A stretch of DNA of 37,909 bases from Ignavibacteria bacterium (GTDB lineage Bacteria > Bacteroidota > Ignavibacteria > Tepidaquicellales > OLB5): assembly GCA_025451455.1 (NCBI GenBank), contig JANWKI010000097.1, positions 1 through 37,909 on the forward strand, written 5' to 3'. Under the pieces are notes generated by a model, which saw only the letters and a program-made list of their open reading frames with translations, was not told the DNA's origin and did no database searches. The stretch's first letter is position 1, and each line of letters begins with the position of its first letter. The position numbers were made by a program, and so were the translations under genes. Positions 7,676-14,984 of this stretch are shown one piece after another.

Positions 7676-8434
7676 TTATTTTATTAAAATAATTTTCTTT
7701 ATGTCTGAAAAATTCCCTGCATTCATTCTATAGAAATATACTCCGCTTGCCAGATTTGAGCCGTCAAACTCAACCGTATAGTATCCTGCATCCTGCATCT
7801 TATCCACAAGCGCAGCAACTTCCCTGCCAGTTACATCATATACTTTTATGGATATTTTCATTTGGACCGGAAGCTCATAACCTATCTTTGATTTTGGATT
7901 CGAAGGATTCGGATAGTTCTGGCCTAAAGAAAAGATGTTTGGGGGCACAATTACGACATCACTTTCCAGTTCAAAATATTCAAAAATACCGTTGTAATCT
8001 AATTGTTTAAGGCGGTATTTATATGACCCCGTTTGAAGTTTTTTATCTTCATATACGTAACTTTTGGGAGTACTAGATGTACCGTTGCCGTGTACAAAAG
8101 CAATTTTCTGCCACCCTTCGACTCCGCTCAGGGTGACACGGCGTTCAACATCAAACCCTGAATTATTCAGTTCGGCTTCCGTTATCCAGCTTAAAGCTGC
8201 ATTGTTCTTATTGACCGAAAAACTGAAAGAGGAAAGCAGAACAGGAAGCGGACCCTGGCATATTGTCCCCCCGCCCGAGTATGTTCCGTTGATTATGATA
8301 GCATCGGCACAAACATCGGCTCCCGAGCTTATATCGATCAGCGAGCCCGGATCGTATGTAATGTTGCTCTGAGAAAATTGAAAATCGCAGATTAGCAGAT
8401 TAAAGATTAAAAGAATAAATATCTTAGTTTTCAT
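7676..8434 (-). CDS. T9SS cargo, short protein with sorting domain (module 1 copy)
   Basis: A 252-residue secreted protein starting MKTKIFILLIFN; this ATG at 8434 is preferred over one 33 bp upstream because the shorter form begins directly with the signal peptide. After SNITYDPGSLIDIS and a CQGPLP stretch comes a fibronectin-like strand region (LPVLLSSFSFSVNKNNAALSW) common before T9SS sorting domains, then the sorting domain from about residue 175 (SLGQNYPNPSNP, SGVYFYRM). Between FDVERR and WQKIAF is an in-frame VTLSGVEG encoded by a palindromic repeat (8110-8140). It is a paralogue of the 11522-12349 gene and follows a paralogous S74 fibre gene in both places. Confidence 0.82.
   Translation of the reverse strand: MKTKIFILLIFNLLICDFQFSQSNITYDPGSLIDISSGADVCADAIIINGTYSGGGTICQGPLPVLLSSFSFSVNKNNAALSWITEAELNNSGFDVERRVTLSGVEGWQKIAFVHGNGTSSTPKSYVYEDKKLQTGSYKYRLKQLDYNGIFEYFELESDVVIVPPNIFSLGQNYPNPSNPKSKIGYELPVQMKISIKVYDVTGREVAALVDKMQDAGYYTVEFDGSNLASGVYFYRMNAGNFSDIKKIILIK
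8110..8140. repeat. Coding palindromic repeat encoding VTLSGVEG
   Basis: CACCCT at 8112-8117 and AGGGTG at 8130-8135 form the arms of a GC-rich inverted repeat lying wholly inside the T9SS cargo gene and kept in frame. Read on the coding strand it contains the CCTGAGCGGAGTCGAAGG core, which I know as a common dispersed repeat of Bacteroidota-type genomes. The paralogue at 11522-12349 has a different repeat at the same codon position. Confidence 0.65.
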
Positions 8435-8470
8435 AATTATTTTGCCACGAATTACACCAATTTTCACGAT

Positions 8471-9826
8471 TTATTTTGAGTGTACTGTTAAATCTGTTGA
8501 ATTCCCGGTTTCATTCGGTCTCAATTTCTCAATTTCGAGCGCAAGCATATTCTGCATTTGTTCAAACTTCGCAAGCTTGTCCTTCAGTTCATCATTTTCA
8601 GTTTCTAAGTCTTCGCATTTTGAATTCAGTTCCTGAATAGCTTTCACCATTATTGGGAGTAAGTTCCCGGGTGTAGCCTCCCACTTCTCTGGATTGTCCT
8701 TCAGAACCAGGTTAAGCCATTCGGTATTTGCTGTTGTCTGCGCTTCGTCAAGCTCCTGTGCAATAAATCCTGCCGTCGGTGATTCCTGAACCTTGCTGCC
8801 GTCTGAAATATTATCATCATACCACTCACGTTTATCCCAGTTAAACTGGCGGGGTTTGAGCTTTGCGATGAAATCCAGCCCAAGTGAAAGGTCTTTTATG
8901 TTTTTCTTATCTCGTGCATCTGAAAGGCTTGTTATTGTAGTTACATTACACCGAAGGGAAGTAATCTGGTTATTGCCAAGGGTAATCTGATTAGAAACCG
9001 TTGCAATGCTTGAGAATGCATTATAGCCGATTAGCGTATTATTGCTTCCGGTTGTAATATTATAGCCGGCTGAATCACCAACTGCAGTATTATGTATCCC
9101 CGAAGAATTAGAAAATAATGAATATGTGCCCATACCGCTGTTACTGTAACCCGTTGTATTACTAAAAAGAGATTCATATCCTATTGTCGAATTATTTGAG
9201 CCTGTGGTGTTGGTAAATAGAGAAAGTCTTCCGAATGCTGAATTATAATTACCAGTGTTGTTTTCACCTAACGAATAATCTCCGAAGGCTGAATTCTCGT
9301 CACCAGTGATGTTGTTTAACAGCGCGGCAAATCCAAATGCTGAATTATGTTTCCCTGTGGTGTTGGAAGAAAGCGAACTCAATCCGAATGCCGAATTATT
9401 ATTGCCTGTTGTGTTGGAAGATAGCGAGGAGTAACCAAATGCGCAATTACTGTATCCTGATGTTAGGCTCTGCAAAGAAAAGCAGCCCACAGCCGTATTA
9501 TAGCTTGTCGCCGCACCTACGCCGCTCATTGTAAAGTTGCCCGAATTAATCCCTATAAATGTGTTATTACCAACTGCGCCCGGGGACTGGTAATTGTGTA
9601 TAAATCTGCTTGTTCCCTTATAAATTACCCCCAGGGTTGAGTCAGAAGTGACAGGCAGCAATATATTCCTGTTCAGCGTTAAATTCCCGGTTGACTGGCT
9701 TAAAGAAAGGTATGTACTTGAGCTGTTTTTAATTGAAAATAAACCGTTTGTGCCAAGAGTGTTCGTAATGTTTTGAGAGGAAGTATGAACAATTAAGCAC
9801 ATTAGTAAAACTATTGAGAACTTCAT
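8471..9826 (-). CDS. Fibre protein with 17-residue head repeats and S74 chaperone domain
   Basis: A 451-residue exported protein (signal peptide 1-17). About nine or ten tandem 17-residue repeats of the type NxAFGxxSLxxNTTGxx (9020-9505) resemble the head repeats of trimeric adhesins and should form a trimeric beta-roll stalk. From about residue 300 is the peptidase S74 intramolecular chaperone domain (SDARDKKNI, LKPRQFNWD, GFIAQELDE), expected to assemble the trimer and cleave itself between S302 and D303. Residues 395-440 form a coiled coil. There is no T9SS sorting domain, so the surface route is unclear. AAGGGGTG precedes the ATG. First gene of the module 1 operon; paralogue at 12351-14030. 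Confidence 0.83.
   Translation of the reverse strand: MKFSIVLLMCLIVHTSSQNITNTLGTNGLFSIKNSSSTYLSLSQSTGNLTLNRNILLPVTSDSTLGVIYKGTSRFIHNYQSPGAVGNNTFIGINSGNFTMSGVGAATSYNTAVGCFSLQSLTSGYSNCAFGYSSLSSNTTGNNNSAFGLSSLSSNTTGKHNSAFGFAALLNNITGDENSAFGDYSLGENNTGNYNSAFGRLSLFTNTTGSNNSTIGYESLFSNTTGYSNSGMGTYSLFSNSSGIHNTAVGDSAGYNITTGSNNTLIGYNAFSSIATVSNQITLGNNQITSLRCNVTTITSLSDARDKKNIKDLSLGLDFIAKLKPRQFNWDKREWYDDNISDGSKVQESPTAGFIAQELDEAQTTANTEWLNLVLKDNPEKWEATPGNLLPIMVKAIQELNSKCEDLETENDELKDKLAKFEQMQNMLALEIEKLRPNETGNSTDLTVHSK
8670..8758. repeat. 89-bp block identical to 12589-12677
   Basis: The 89 bases here, coding for part of the S74 domain, are base-for-base identical to 12589-12677 in the paralogous fibre gene, whereas both flanks carry synonymous and other differences. 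This suggests recent gene conversion between the two copies or a recent duplication with local divergence. Confidence 0.8.
9020..9505 (-). repeat. 51-bp tandem coding repeats, about 9-10 units
   Basis: Degenerate 51-bp units each encode one 17-residue head repeat (NxAFGxxSLxxNTTGxx). Two adjacent units end in the identical SSLSSNTTG, showing that recent unit duplication has occurred. Confidence 0.75.
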
Positions 9827-9902
9827 TTTTACACCCCTTTTTAAATTTATCCAATTAGTGAAATCCCGGTTTCAGATACTCTCAACTTATTAATTCAGTG
9901 TC

Positions 9903-9916
9903 GGGTAAGCAAAGAA
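9903..9916 (+). promoter_or_regulatory. Conserved upstream element, module 1 copy
   Basis: GGGTAAGCAAAGAA lies 103 bp before the ATG at 10006. The identical 14-mer is at 16520-16533 before the second helical-protein gene, and GGTAACACAAAGAG, a close relative, is at 23909-23922 before the third. A transcription factor site or UP-like element is the likely meaning. Module 1 lacks the GTGCAC palindrome seen in the other two. Confidence 0.55.
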
Positions 9917-9954
9917 TATTTGGGGGTTTTAATACAGAAAAATCTCGATATTTA

Positions 9955-9988
9955 TTGTTTTATTAATAATAATTAAGCATTTTATACC
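9955..9988 (+). promoter_or_regulatory. Core promoter of helical-protein gene 1
   Basis: TTG at 9955-9957 and GCATTTTATACC at 9977-9988 are separated exactly as in the second copy (TTG 16584, GGATTTTGTACC 16606) and the third (TTG 23974, GGAATTTTAACA 23996): 22 bases from TTG to the second block each time. The layout resembles the Bacteroidota -33 TTG / -7 TAnnTTTG promoter. Confidence 0.5.
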
Positions 9989-10005
9989 ATAATTTAATAC
10001 AGTAA

Positions 10006-11436
10006 ATGAAATCAAGCAGACTCATTCATTTTTTGAATGCTTTTACGGAAAAAGATTCAAAGGATTTTGGCAAATTCCTTCGTTCGCCATATTTCAGTGA
10101 CGGCAGAAAATATTCGTCCCTTTATGCGGAAATTGTGAAATATGGACCCGATTACCAGGATGTATCCTTATCAAAAGAAACCTTATATAAAGCAATTTTC
10201 CCCTCAAAAAGATACAATGTTCATACTATAAATACTCTGATTACCGGACTAACCGGGATGGCAAAAAAATTTACAGCTATTTCAAGTCTTACAGATGATA
10301 AAAACAGGATCAGCATTGAACACCTGAAATGGTCAAGAGAGAGGAATTTAATTAAGTACAGTAATCAGAAGGTGCAGCAGATGATAAATAAATTCAGCAA
10401 TACCGCTTTAAACGATGATGACTATTTAAGTTTGTTTGAACTGCATGATTTGCTGGCGCTCGGGCTTGGAGATGATAAGGAAAAAAACAAACGCATGTTA
10501 ATTAATTATTCAAAAACTGCATCGGCAGTGGAGAGCTTCTGCACGATCAAGATAATGAAAGCTATGACTGAAGCCAGAATGATGAATTCTTCAATGGGAG
10601 AAGATCTGAGCTGGCTTGAGGAACGATATAAATTTTTAGCGAATGAAGACCTGCTTCCGGAAGACCCGAAAATAAAACTATTGTATTATCTTTACAGCCT
10701 TTTCGCCGGCTATGATCAAAGATCAGAAGGATACTATGCCAAAATCATTAAACTGGAAAATGAATTTGATAAATACCTGTCATTTGATGATAAAGTTTTC
10801 GTTTACTGGCAAATGGAACAGTATTGCCTGAATTATGATGTCTTCAATTTGACCGCAAAATATTCAAATGAAAAATGGAGATGTACAAAAGAAATGCTTG
10901 GTGCAATGGTTAATACCAAAGACGTAATTTCCGATATCGGATACAGAAATTGTATCAGGAGGGCAGTTGCAAGAAAAGAATTTGATTTCGCGCTGTATAT
11001 TATGGATTCCCTATATGACAGAATAGATGCACACAAAGAAGATACTTATAACTACTGCAGAGCTTACTACCATCTTTATGTAAAAGAATTTGAGCTTTCC
11101 TTTCAGTATTTAAATAAATTACACCACAGCTTTTTCAGATCTCAGTTTATTGTAAAAGAATTACTGGCAATGCTGTATTTTGAAACCGGCAAATTTGAAG
11201 AGATATATTATATTATTGACAGTTACAAGCATCTGTACAAACAGAACAGGAAACTGAAATATGCCGATGTGGAGACAAAGCTTTTTATAGATTGCATTAA
11301 GTCTCTAACAATTTTCAGAACAGAAAAAAGCCCAAAAGCACTCGAAGAGATTCAGTTTTTGCTTGGAAAGGAATTCACTCCTTATAAAAACTGGTTCGAA
11401 GACAGGCTGGCAGAAATGCAAAGAAACAAATATTGA
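10006..11436 (+). CDS. Helical protein of unrecognised family (SPYF family, copy 1)
   Basis: A 476-residue, almost entirely helical soluble protein with no signal peptide or membrane segment. Its N-terminus, MKSSRLIHFLNAFTEKDSKDFGKFLRSPYFS, aligns with those of the genes at 16634 and 24025 (MKxxRLI, F-x-KF, SPYFN/SPFFN). The C-terminal half contains repeated paired helices such as CRAYYHLYVKEFELSFQYL and LLAMLYFETGKFEEIYYII, which look TPR-like. I do not recognise a function. It is the most divergent of the three copies: it lacks the PGKxFNKQVMWN motif shared by the other two. It diverges from the module 1 fibre operon and its 3' end converges on the module 2 operon. Confidence 0.75.
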   Translation: MKSSRLIHFLNAFTEKDSKDFGKFLRSPYFSDGRKYSSLYAEIVKYGPDYQDVSLSKETLYKAIFPSKRYNVHTINTLITGLTGMAKKFTAISSLTDDKNRISIEHLKWSRERNLIKYSNQKVQQMINKFSNTALNDDDYLSLFELHDLLALGLGDDKEKNKRMLINYSKTASAVESFCTIKIMKAMTEARMMNSSMGEDLSWLEERYKFLANEDLLPEDPKIKLLYYLYSLFAGYDQRSEGYYAKIIKLENEFDKYLSFDDKVFVYWQMEQYCLNYDVFNLTAKYSNEKWRCTKEMLGAMVNTKDVISDIGYRNCIRRAVARKEFDFALYIMDSLYDRIDAHKEDTYNYCRAYYHLYVKEFELSFQYLNKLHHSFFRSQFIVKELLAMLYFETGKFEEIYYIIDSYKHLYKQNRKLKYADVETKLFIDCIKSLTIFRTEKSPKALEEIQFLLGKEFTPYKNWFEDRLAEMQRNKY

Positions 11437-11482
11437 GTGTTGACTGTATTTTAAACTATCAATTGAAATAAGGCAATTTACT

Positions 11483-11530
11483 TTACCAATCCGTCAAAGC
11501 CGGATTTCAAAAATAACTTCGTTATTTTAT
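11483..11530. repeat. Two-hairpin repeat at convergent gene ends, copy 1
   Basis: AATCCG (11488-11493) pairs with CGGATT (11501-11506), and AAAATAAC (11510-11517) pairs with GTTATTTT (11521-11528). The second hairpin includes the stop codon of the minus-strand gene ending at 11522. The same unit is at 18121-18170 in an equivalent convergent position. It may act as a bidirectional terminator. Confidence 0.6.
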
Positions 11531-12349
11531 CAATATCATCTTTAATGTTTTGGAGAATTTCTGAGCGCCCCCTTCAACAATGATACGGTAAAAATACACC
11601 CCCGATGCAAGATTCGTGCCGTCAAACTCAGCGGAGTAATACCCCGCTAGCTTTGTTTCATTGACGATTGATACAGTCTCTTTTCCCAGAATATCATAAA
11701 GCCTGATTGTGACTTTTCCGTCCACGGGTATTTCATAATCTATCTTACTCTTCGGATTTGAGGGATTCGGGTAATTCTGACCTAAAGAAAAAACATTTGG
11801 CGGGACAATTACAACATCACTTTCCAGCTCAAAGTATTCAAAATTACCGTTGTAATCTAATTGCTTAAGGCGGTATTTGTATGAACCGGTTTGAAGTTTT
11901 TTATCTTCAAAAAAGTAACTTTTTGGGGTATTAGAAGTGCCTTCTCCTGGAATAAAAGCGATTTTCTGCCACCCAGAAGTCCCTCCTTCGGGGGGATATC
12001 GGGGGGTTTTTCTTTCAATATCAAACCCTGAATTATTCATCTCGGCCTCTGTTATCCAACTTAAAGCGGCATTGTTCTTATTTACCGAAAAAGTGAAAGA
12101 GGAAAGCAGGACAGGAAGCGGTCCCTGGCAAATTGTTCCACCGCCTGAATATGTGCCGTTGATAATAATTGCATCGGCGCAAACATCGGCTCCAGTGCTT
12201 ATATCAATCATCGAGCCGGGATCGTAAGTTATGTTGCTTTGCGCATATTGCAGATTACAGACTAGTAAATTGCATATTAAAATGATAAATATCTTAGTTT
12301 TTCCACCCAAGGCGGATTGACCCAGAGGGTGCCCCACTTCGTTCAACAT
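11522..12349 (-). CDS. T9SS cargo, short protein with sorting domain (module 2 copy)
   Basis: A 275-residue paralogue of the 7676-8434 product: the same SNITYDPGSMIDIS start of the mature protein, CQGPLP region, strand domain and sorting domain from about residue 195 (SLGQNYPNPSNP, SGVYFYRI, KTLKMILIK). Two features set it apart. The N-terminus is MLNEVGHPLGQSALGG joined to KTKIFIILICN, where the paralogue simply has M-KTKIFILLIFN, so a repeat has replaced the original start codon and lengthened the signal peptide's n-region. And KTPRYPPEGGTSG stands between FDIER and WQKIAF, where the paralogue has VTLSGVEG. The start ATG is one base after the TAA of the upstream fibre gene, implying translational coupling. 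Confidence 0.8.
   Translation of the reverse strand: MLNEVGHPLGQSALGGKTKIFIILICNLLVCNLQYAQSNITYDPGSMIDISTGADVCADAIIINGTYSGGGTICQGPLPVLLSSFTFSVNKNNAALSWITEAEMNNSGFDIERKTPRYPPEGGTSGWQKIAFIPGEGTSNTPKSYFFEDKKLQTGSYKYRLKQLDYNGNFEYFELESDVVIVPPNVFSLGQNYPNPSNPKSKIDYEIPVDGKVTIRLYDILGKETVSIVNETKLAGYYSAEFDGTNLASGVYFYRIIVEGGAQKFSKTLKMILIK
11974..12010. repeat. Coding palindromic repeat encoding TPRYPPEGGTSG
   Basis: CCCTCC (11981-11986) and GGGGGG (11990-11995) form a GC-rich stem around TTC, followed by a second G-run after GATATC. The unit is in frame inside the 11522-12349 gene at the same codon position that carries a different repeat in the paralogue. Confidence 0.6.
12303..12349. repeat. Repeat-derived new N-terminus (MLNEVGHPLGQSALGG)
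   Basis: CACCC (12304-12308) and GGGTG (12327-12331) are arms of an inverted repeat. Just downstream on the coding strand, the sequence AAAACTAAGATATTTAT matches the paralogue's second codon onward, but the paralogue's ATG is replaced here by GGA. The gene therefore now starts inside or beyond the inserted repeat. Confidence 0.55.
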
Positions 12350-12350
12350 A

Positions 12351-14030
12351 TTATTTCTCGCCTAGTTTGACCTCTTTTATGTCGCTGTCTTTTTCTTTGA
12401 GTTTTTCAATCTCACTCACAAGTATATTTTGTGTTAGTTCCAATTTTAAAAGCAATTGTTTAATCTCTTCGTTTTCACTCTTAAGTTTAACGCTTTCAAC
12501 TTTTAACTTCTCACTTTCAACCCTTATTTCATCATTCTCAGCCTTTAATTCCTGCATAGCCTTTACCATTATAGGTAGCAAGTTCCCAGGTGTAGCCTCC
12601 CACTTCTCTGGATTGTCCTTCAGAACCAGGTTAAGCCATTCGGTATTTGCTGTTGTCTGCGCTTCGTCAAGCTCCTGAGCAATAAATCCTGCAGTGGGTG
12701 TTTCCTGCATTTTGCTGCCGTCTGAAATATTATCGTCATACCACTCACGCTTATCCCAGTTGAACTGGCGGGGTTTTAGTTTGGAGATAAAATCAAGCCC
12801 AAGACTTAAATCTGCAATATTTTTCTTATCACGCATATCTGATAAAGAGGTTATTGTTGTAACATTGCAGCGGAGAGATGAAACAAATCCATTTCCAAGC
12901 GTTACCTGATCCGTTGCAGTAGGTGATGTTGGCGCTGCATCAATGCCTATGCAGGTTAAATTGGCGCCTGTGGTAATTGTAGAGCCGGCGTTAAACCCCA
13001 AGGCAGTATTATAGTTGCCGTTGTTATTGTAAAGAGAAGAATCTCCAACTGCAGTATTCTGAAAACCCACGGTATTCCAGACTAAAGTAAGGCGACCTAA
13101 AGTCGTATTACGGGTGCCCGAAGTATTATTGTACATTGAATTGTTTCCAATAACTGTATTTCGGGAACCAGTACTATTATTTACTAAAGTATTCTGTCCC
13201 ACGGCTATGTTTTCAGATCCTGTGGTATTGTACAACATGGCATAATTCCCCACGGCTATGTTAGAATTTCCCGAGCTGTTTGTATACAAAGTAGAATGGC
13301 CCAAAGCAATGTTTGAAAAACCGGAGGTGTTGGAATATAAGGTCTGAGACCCTATTGCAGTATTATAACCACCAACGGAATTGGAGAATAATGACTGATA
13401 TCCCAAAGCTGTATTTAAATTACCCGTAGAGTTAGTATTTAAAGAAAAAGAGCCCACAGCCGTGTTATTTTGGCCGATGCTGTTGGCCATTAAGGATCCT
13501 GATCCCAGAGAGGTGTTATTATTTCCGGTGGTGTTTGCAAGTAAAGAATAACGTCCCAAAGCGGTGTTGTTATTTCCGGTGGAGTTGGTGTATAAAGAAT
13601 ACCTACCCATAGCAGTGTTATAATTTCCGGTCGAGTTGGTATATAAAGAATAACTTCCCACCGCTGTGTTTTCATATCCCGTAGAATTACTGAATAAAGT
13701 ACTCTCTCCAATCGCCGTGTTAAGTACTCCTGTCATTGTAAAATTTCCGGAGTTTACACCCAGGAATGTATTTTGAGTTCCGTAGTTGTGTATGAACCTG
13801 TCCAGCCCTTTAAAAACTACTCCCGTTGTTGGGCTTGTTGTATAGGGTATACTCATGCTCCTGTTGAGCGACAAATAACCCAATGACTGACTAAGTGTCA
13901 AGTAACTTGTTGAGCCGTCTTTGATAGTGAACACGCCGCTTGTGCCAAGAGTGTTGGTAATGTTCTGCGCAATTGACAGATTCCAGATCAACAGATTGCA
14001 CATAAAAATGACGAGTATTTTGATTTTCAT
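12351..14030 (-). CDS. Fibre protein with 17-residue head repeats and S74 chaperone domain (long copy)
   Basis: A 559-residue paralogue of the 8471-9826 product. Signal peptide 1-21 (ending IAQ), short leader (ITNTLGTSGVFTIKDGSTSYLTLSQS), then about fifteen 17-residue head repeats (NTAxGxxSLYTNSTGN type, 12960-13725) against nine or ten in the other copy. The S74 chaperone domain follows (SDMRDKKNI, LKPRQFNWD, GFIAQELDE), with the predicted self-cleavage between S397 and D398, then a Lys/Glu-rich coiled coil (490-550). It should form a long trimeric surface fibre. No sorting domain is present. It lies 75 bp after the FecR-like gene in the module 2 operon. Confidence 0.83.
   Translation of the reverse strand: MKIKILVIFMCNLLIWNLSIAQNITNTLGTSGVFTIKDGSTSYLTLSQSLGYLSLNRSMSIPYTTSPTTGVVFKGLDRFIHNYGTQNTFLGVNSGNFTMTGVLNTAIGESTLFSNSTGYENTAVGSYSLYTNSTGNYNTAMGRYSLYTNSTGNNNTALGRYSLLANTTGNNNTSLGSGSLMANSIGQNNTAVGSFSLNTNSTGNLNTALGYQSLFSNSVGGYNTAIGSQTLYSNTSGFSNIALGHSTLYTNSSGNSNIAVGNYAMLYNTTGSENIAVGQNTLVNNSTGSRNTVIGNNSMYNNTSGTRNTTLGRLTLVWNTVGFQNTAVGDSSLYNNNGNYNTALGFNAGSTITTGANLTCIGIDAAPTSPTATDQVTLGNGFVSSLRCNVTTITSLSDMRDKKNIADLSLGLDFISKLKPRQFNWDKREWYDDNISDGSKMQETPTAGFIAQELDEAQTTANTEWLNLVLKDNPEKWEATPGNLLPIMVKAMQELKAENDEIRVESEKLKVESVKLKSENEEIKQLLLKLELTQNILVSEIEKLKEKDSDIKEVKLGEK
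12589..12677. repeat. 89-bp block identical to 8670-8758
   Basis: This is the second copy of the identical S74-domain segment; the flanking bases differ at both ends. Confidence 0.8.
12960..13725 (-). repeat. 51-bp tandem coding repeats, about 15 units
   Basis: The 17-residue head repeats of the long fibre protein are encoded by 51-bp units. Units in 13500-13700 are most alike (SYSLYTNSTGN, RYSLYTNSTGN), suggesting recent expansion there. Confidence 0.75.
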
Positions 14031-14105
14031 AACAATTCTATTATTAATTTTTATTTTCCACTCTATCGGGTATTTCTTTAGCGAACGCAGATTTTTTATG
14101 GTAGC

Positions 14106-14975
14106 CTATTTTTCCAGATCGGTCCACCAGAGGTCATCAATTTTAATAAGCGGAACTACATCTCCTATTTTTTCTCCTATCGTGCATTGATATCCTGCCT
14201 CGATGTTCTCACTCATTTTCAATTTTGATACTTCGTTTTTTATTGTATTAATATATTTGGCTGATTTCTCGTTAAATTCGTCAATTGTAATTTTCCCGTT
14301 TTGGAAATCCTCTCCCAGTTTTCTCATTTCTTCATTTGAATTAACAAGGTTGCCCTCATCGTATTTCTTCAGTTCCACTTTAACTGTACCTTCGTATACT
14401 TTGATAGTATTTTCTCCATCCTTGTGAATTACGGTAAATTCTGTTCCGCTCCATCCTATTGACATATAAGGTAGGCTGATTTCATAGCTTCTTTTCCCTT
14501 CAACAAAAGTATGAGTCATGAAATGAATTAATCCACCGTCAAGTATAAGCAGCTTCGTATTCATATTGAGTATGTCACAAGCACTTTTGGGGATATTTAT
14601 CTTGCTGTCTGCGCCTACCCAAAACTTGAAATCATTGCCTCTATTAGGCATTTTGATATATGCCTTGCTGTCAGGGCCAGTTTCGATATCTTCACCGGGT
14701 TTCAATTGGTCACCAGGCTTCAACTGCCTCTTTTCGTATGTTTCCATGCTGTCTTTCTCGCCACAAATATCAACGATTTCCCATTTTATAACCGTTCCTA
14801 TTACTTTTCCTTCTACATCTTCCACTTTTAGAGAACAGGGCTCATCGGATTTAAAAGTGTTTACACCAGCTCCGTCATAAAGAAGCGAATCAATTGTGCC
14901 AAAACCGAGAAAATTAATTCTTTGAGCAAACAAACTGCTTGCTGCAACCAAAAACAAAAAAATTAAGTTTTTCAT
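14106..14975 (-). CDS. FecR-domain secreted protein
   Basis: A 289-residue protein with a signal peptide (residues 1-18, ending FAQ) and a FecR-like beta domain around 85-210: LKPGEDIETGPDSKAYIKMP, then a LILDGGLIHF strand, then GTEFTVIHKDG followed by NTIKVYEGTVKVELKK. That order is typical of FecR domains. It lacks the N-terminal cytoplasmic and membrane parts of a FecR anti-sigma regulator, so it is probably an exported or surface FecR-type domain rather than a sigma regulator. Residues 225-260 are charged and helical. It sits 9 bp after the T9SS propeller gene and before the fibre gene in the module 2 operon. Confidence 0.75.
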   Translation of the reverse strand: MKNLIFLFLVAASSLFAQRINFLGFGTIDSLLYDGAGVNTFKSDEPCSLKVEDVEGKVIGTVIKWEIVDICGEKDSMETYEKRQLKPGDQLKPGEDIETGPDSKAYIKMPNRGNDFKFWVGADSKINIPKSACDILNMNTKLLILDGGLIHFMTHTFVEGKRSYEISLPYMSIGWSGTEFTVIHKDGENTIKVYEGTVKVELKKYDEGNLVNSNEEMRKLGEDFQNGKITIDEFNEKSAKYINTIKNEVSKLKMSENIEAGYQCTIGEKIGDVVPLIKIDDLWWTDLEK

Positions 14976-14984
14976 GATATTATA

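Noticed and set aside
12960-13725. CRISPR-like array from the regular 51-bp spacing
   Set aside because: The units are coding, degenerate and contiguous; there are no unique spacers and no cas genes.
8471-14030. Prophage tail-fibre region
   Set aside because: S74 domains occur in phage fibres, but no phage structural, lysis or integration gene is near, and both genes have signal peptides and lie in operons of exported proteins.
14106-14975. FecR anti-sigma regulator
   Set aside because: There is a signal peptide at the N-terminus in place of the cytoplasmic anti-sigma domain and no sigma factor gene nearby.
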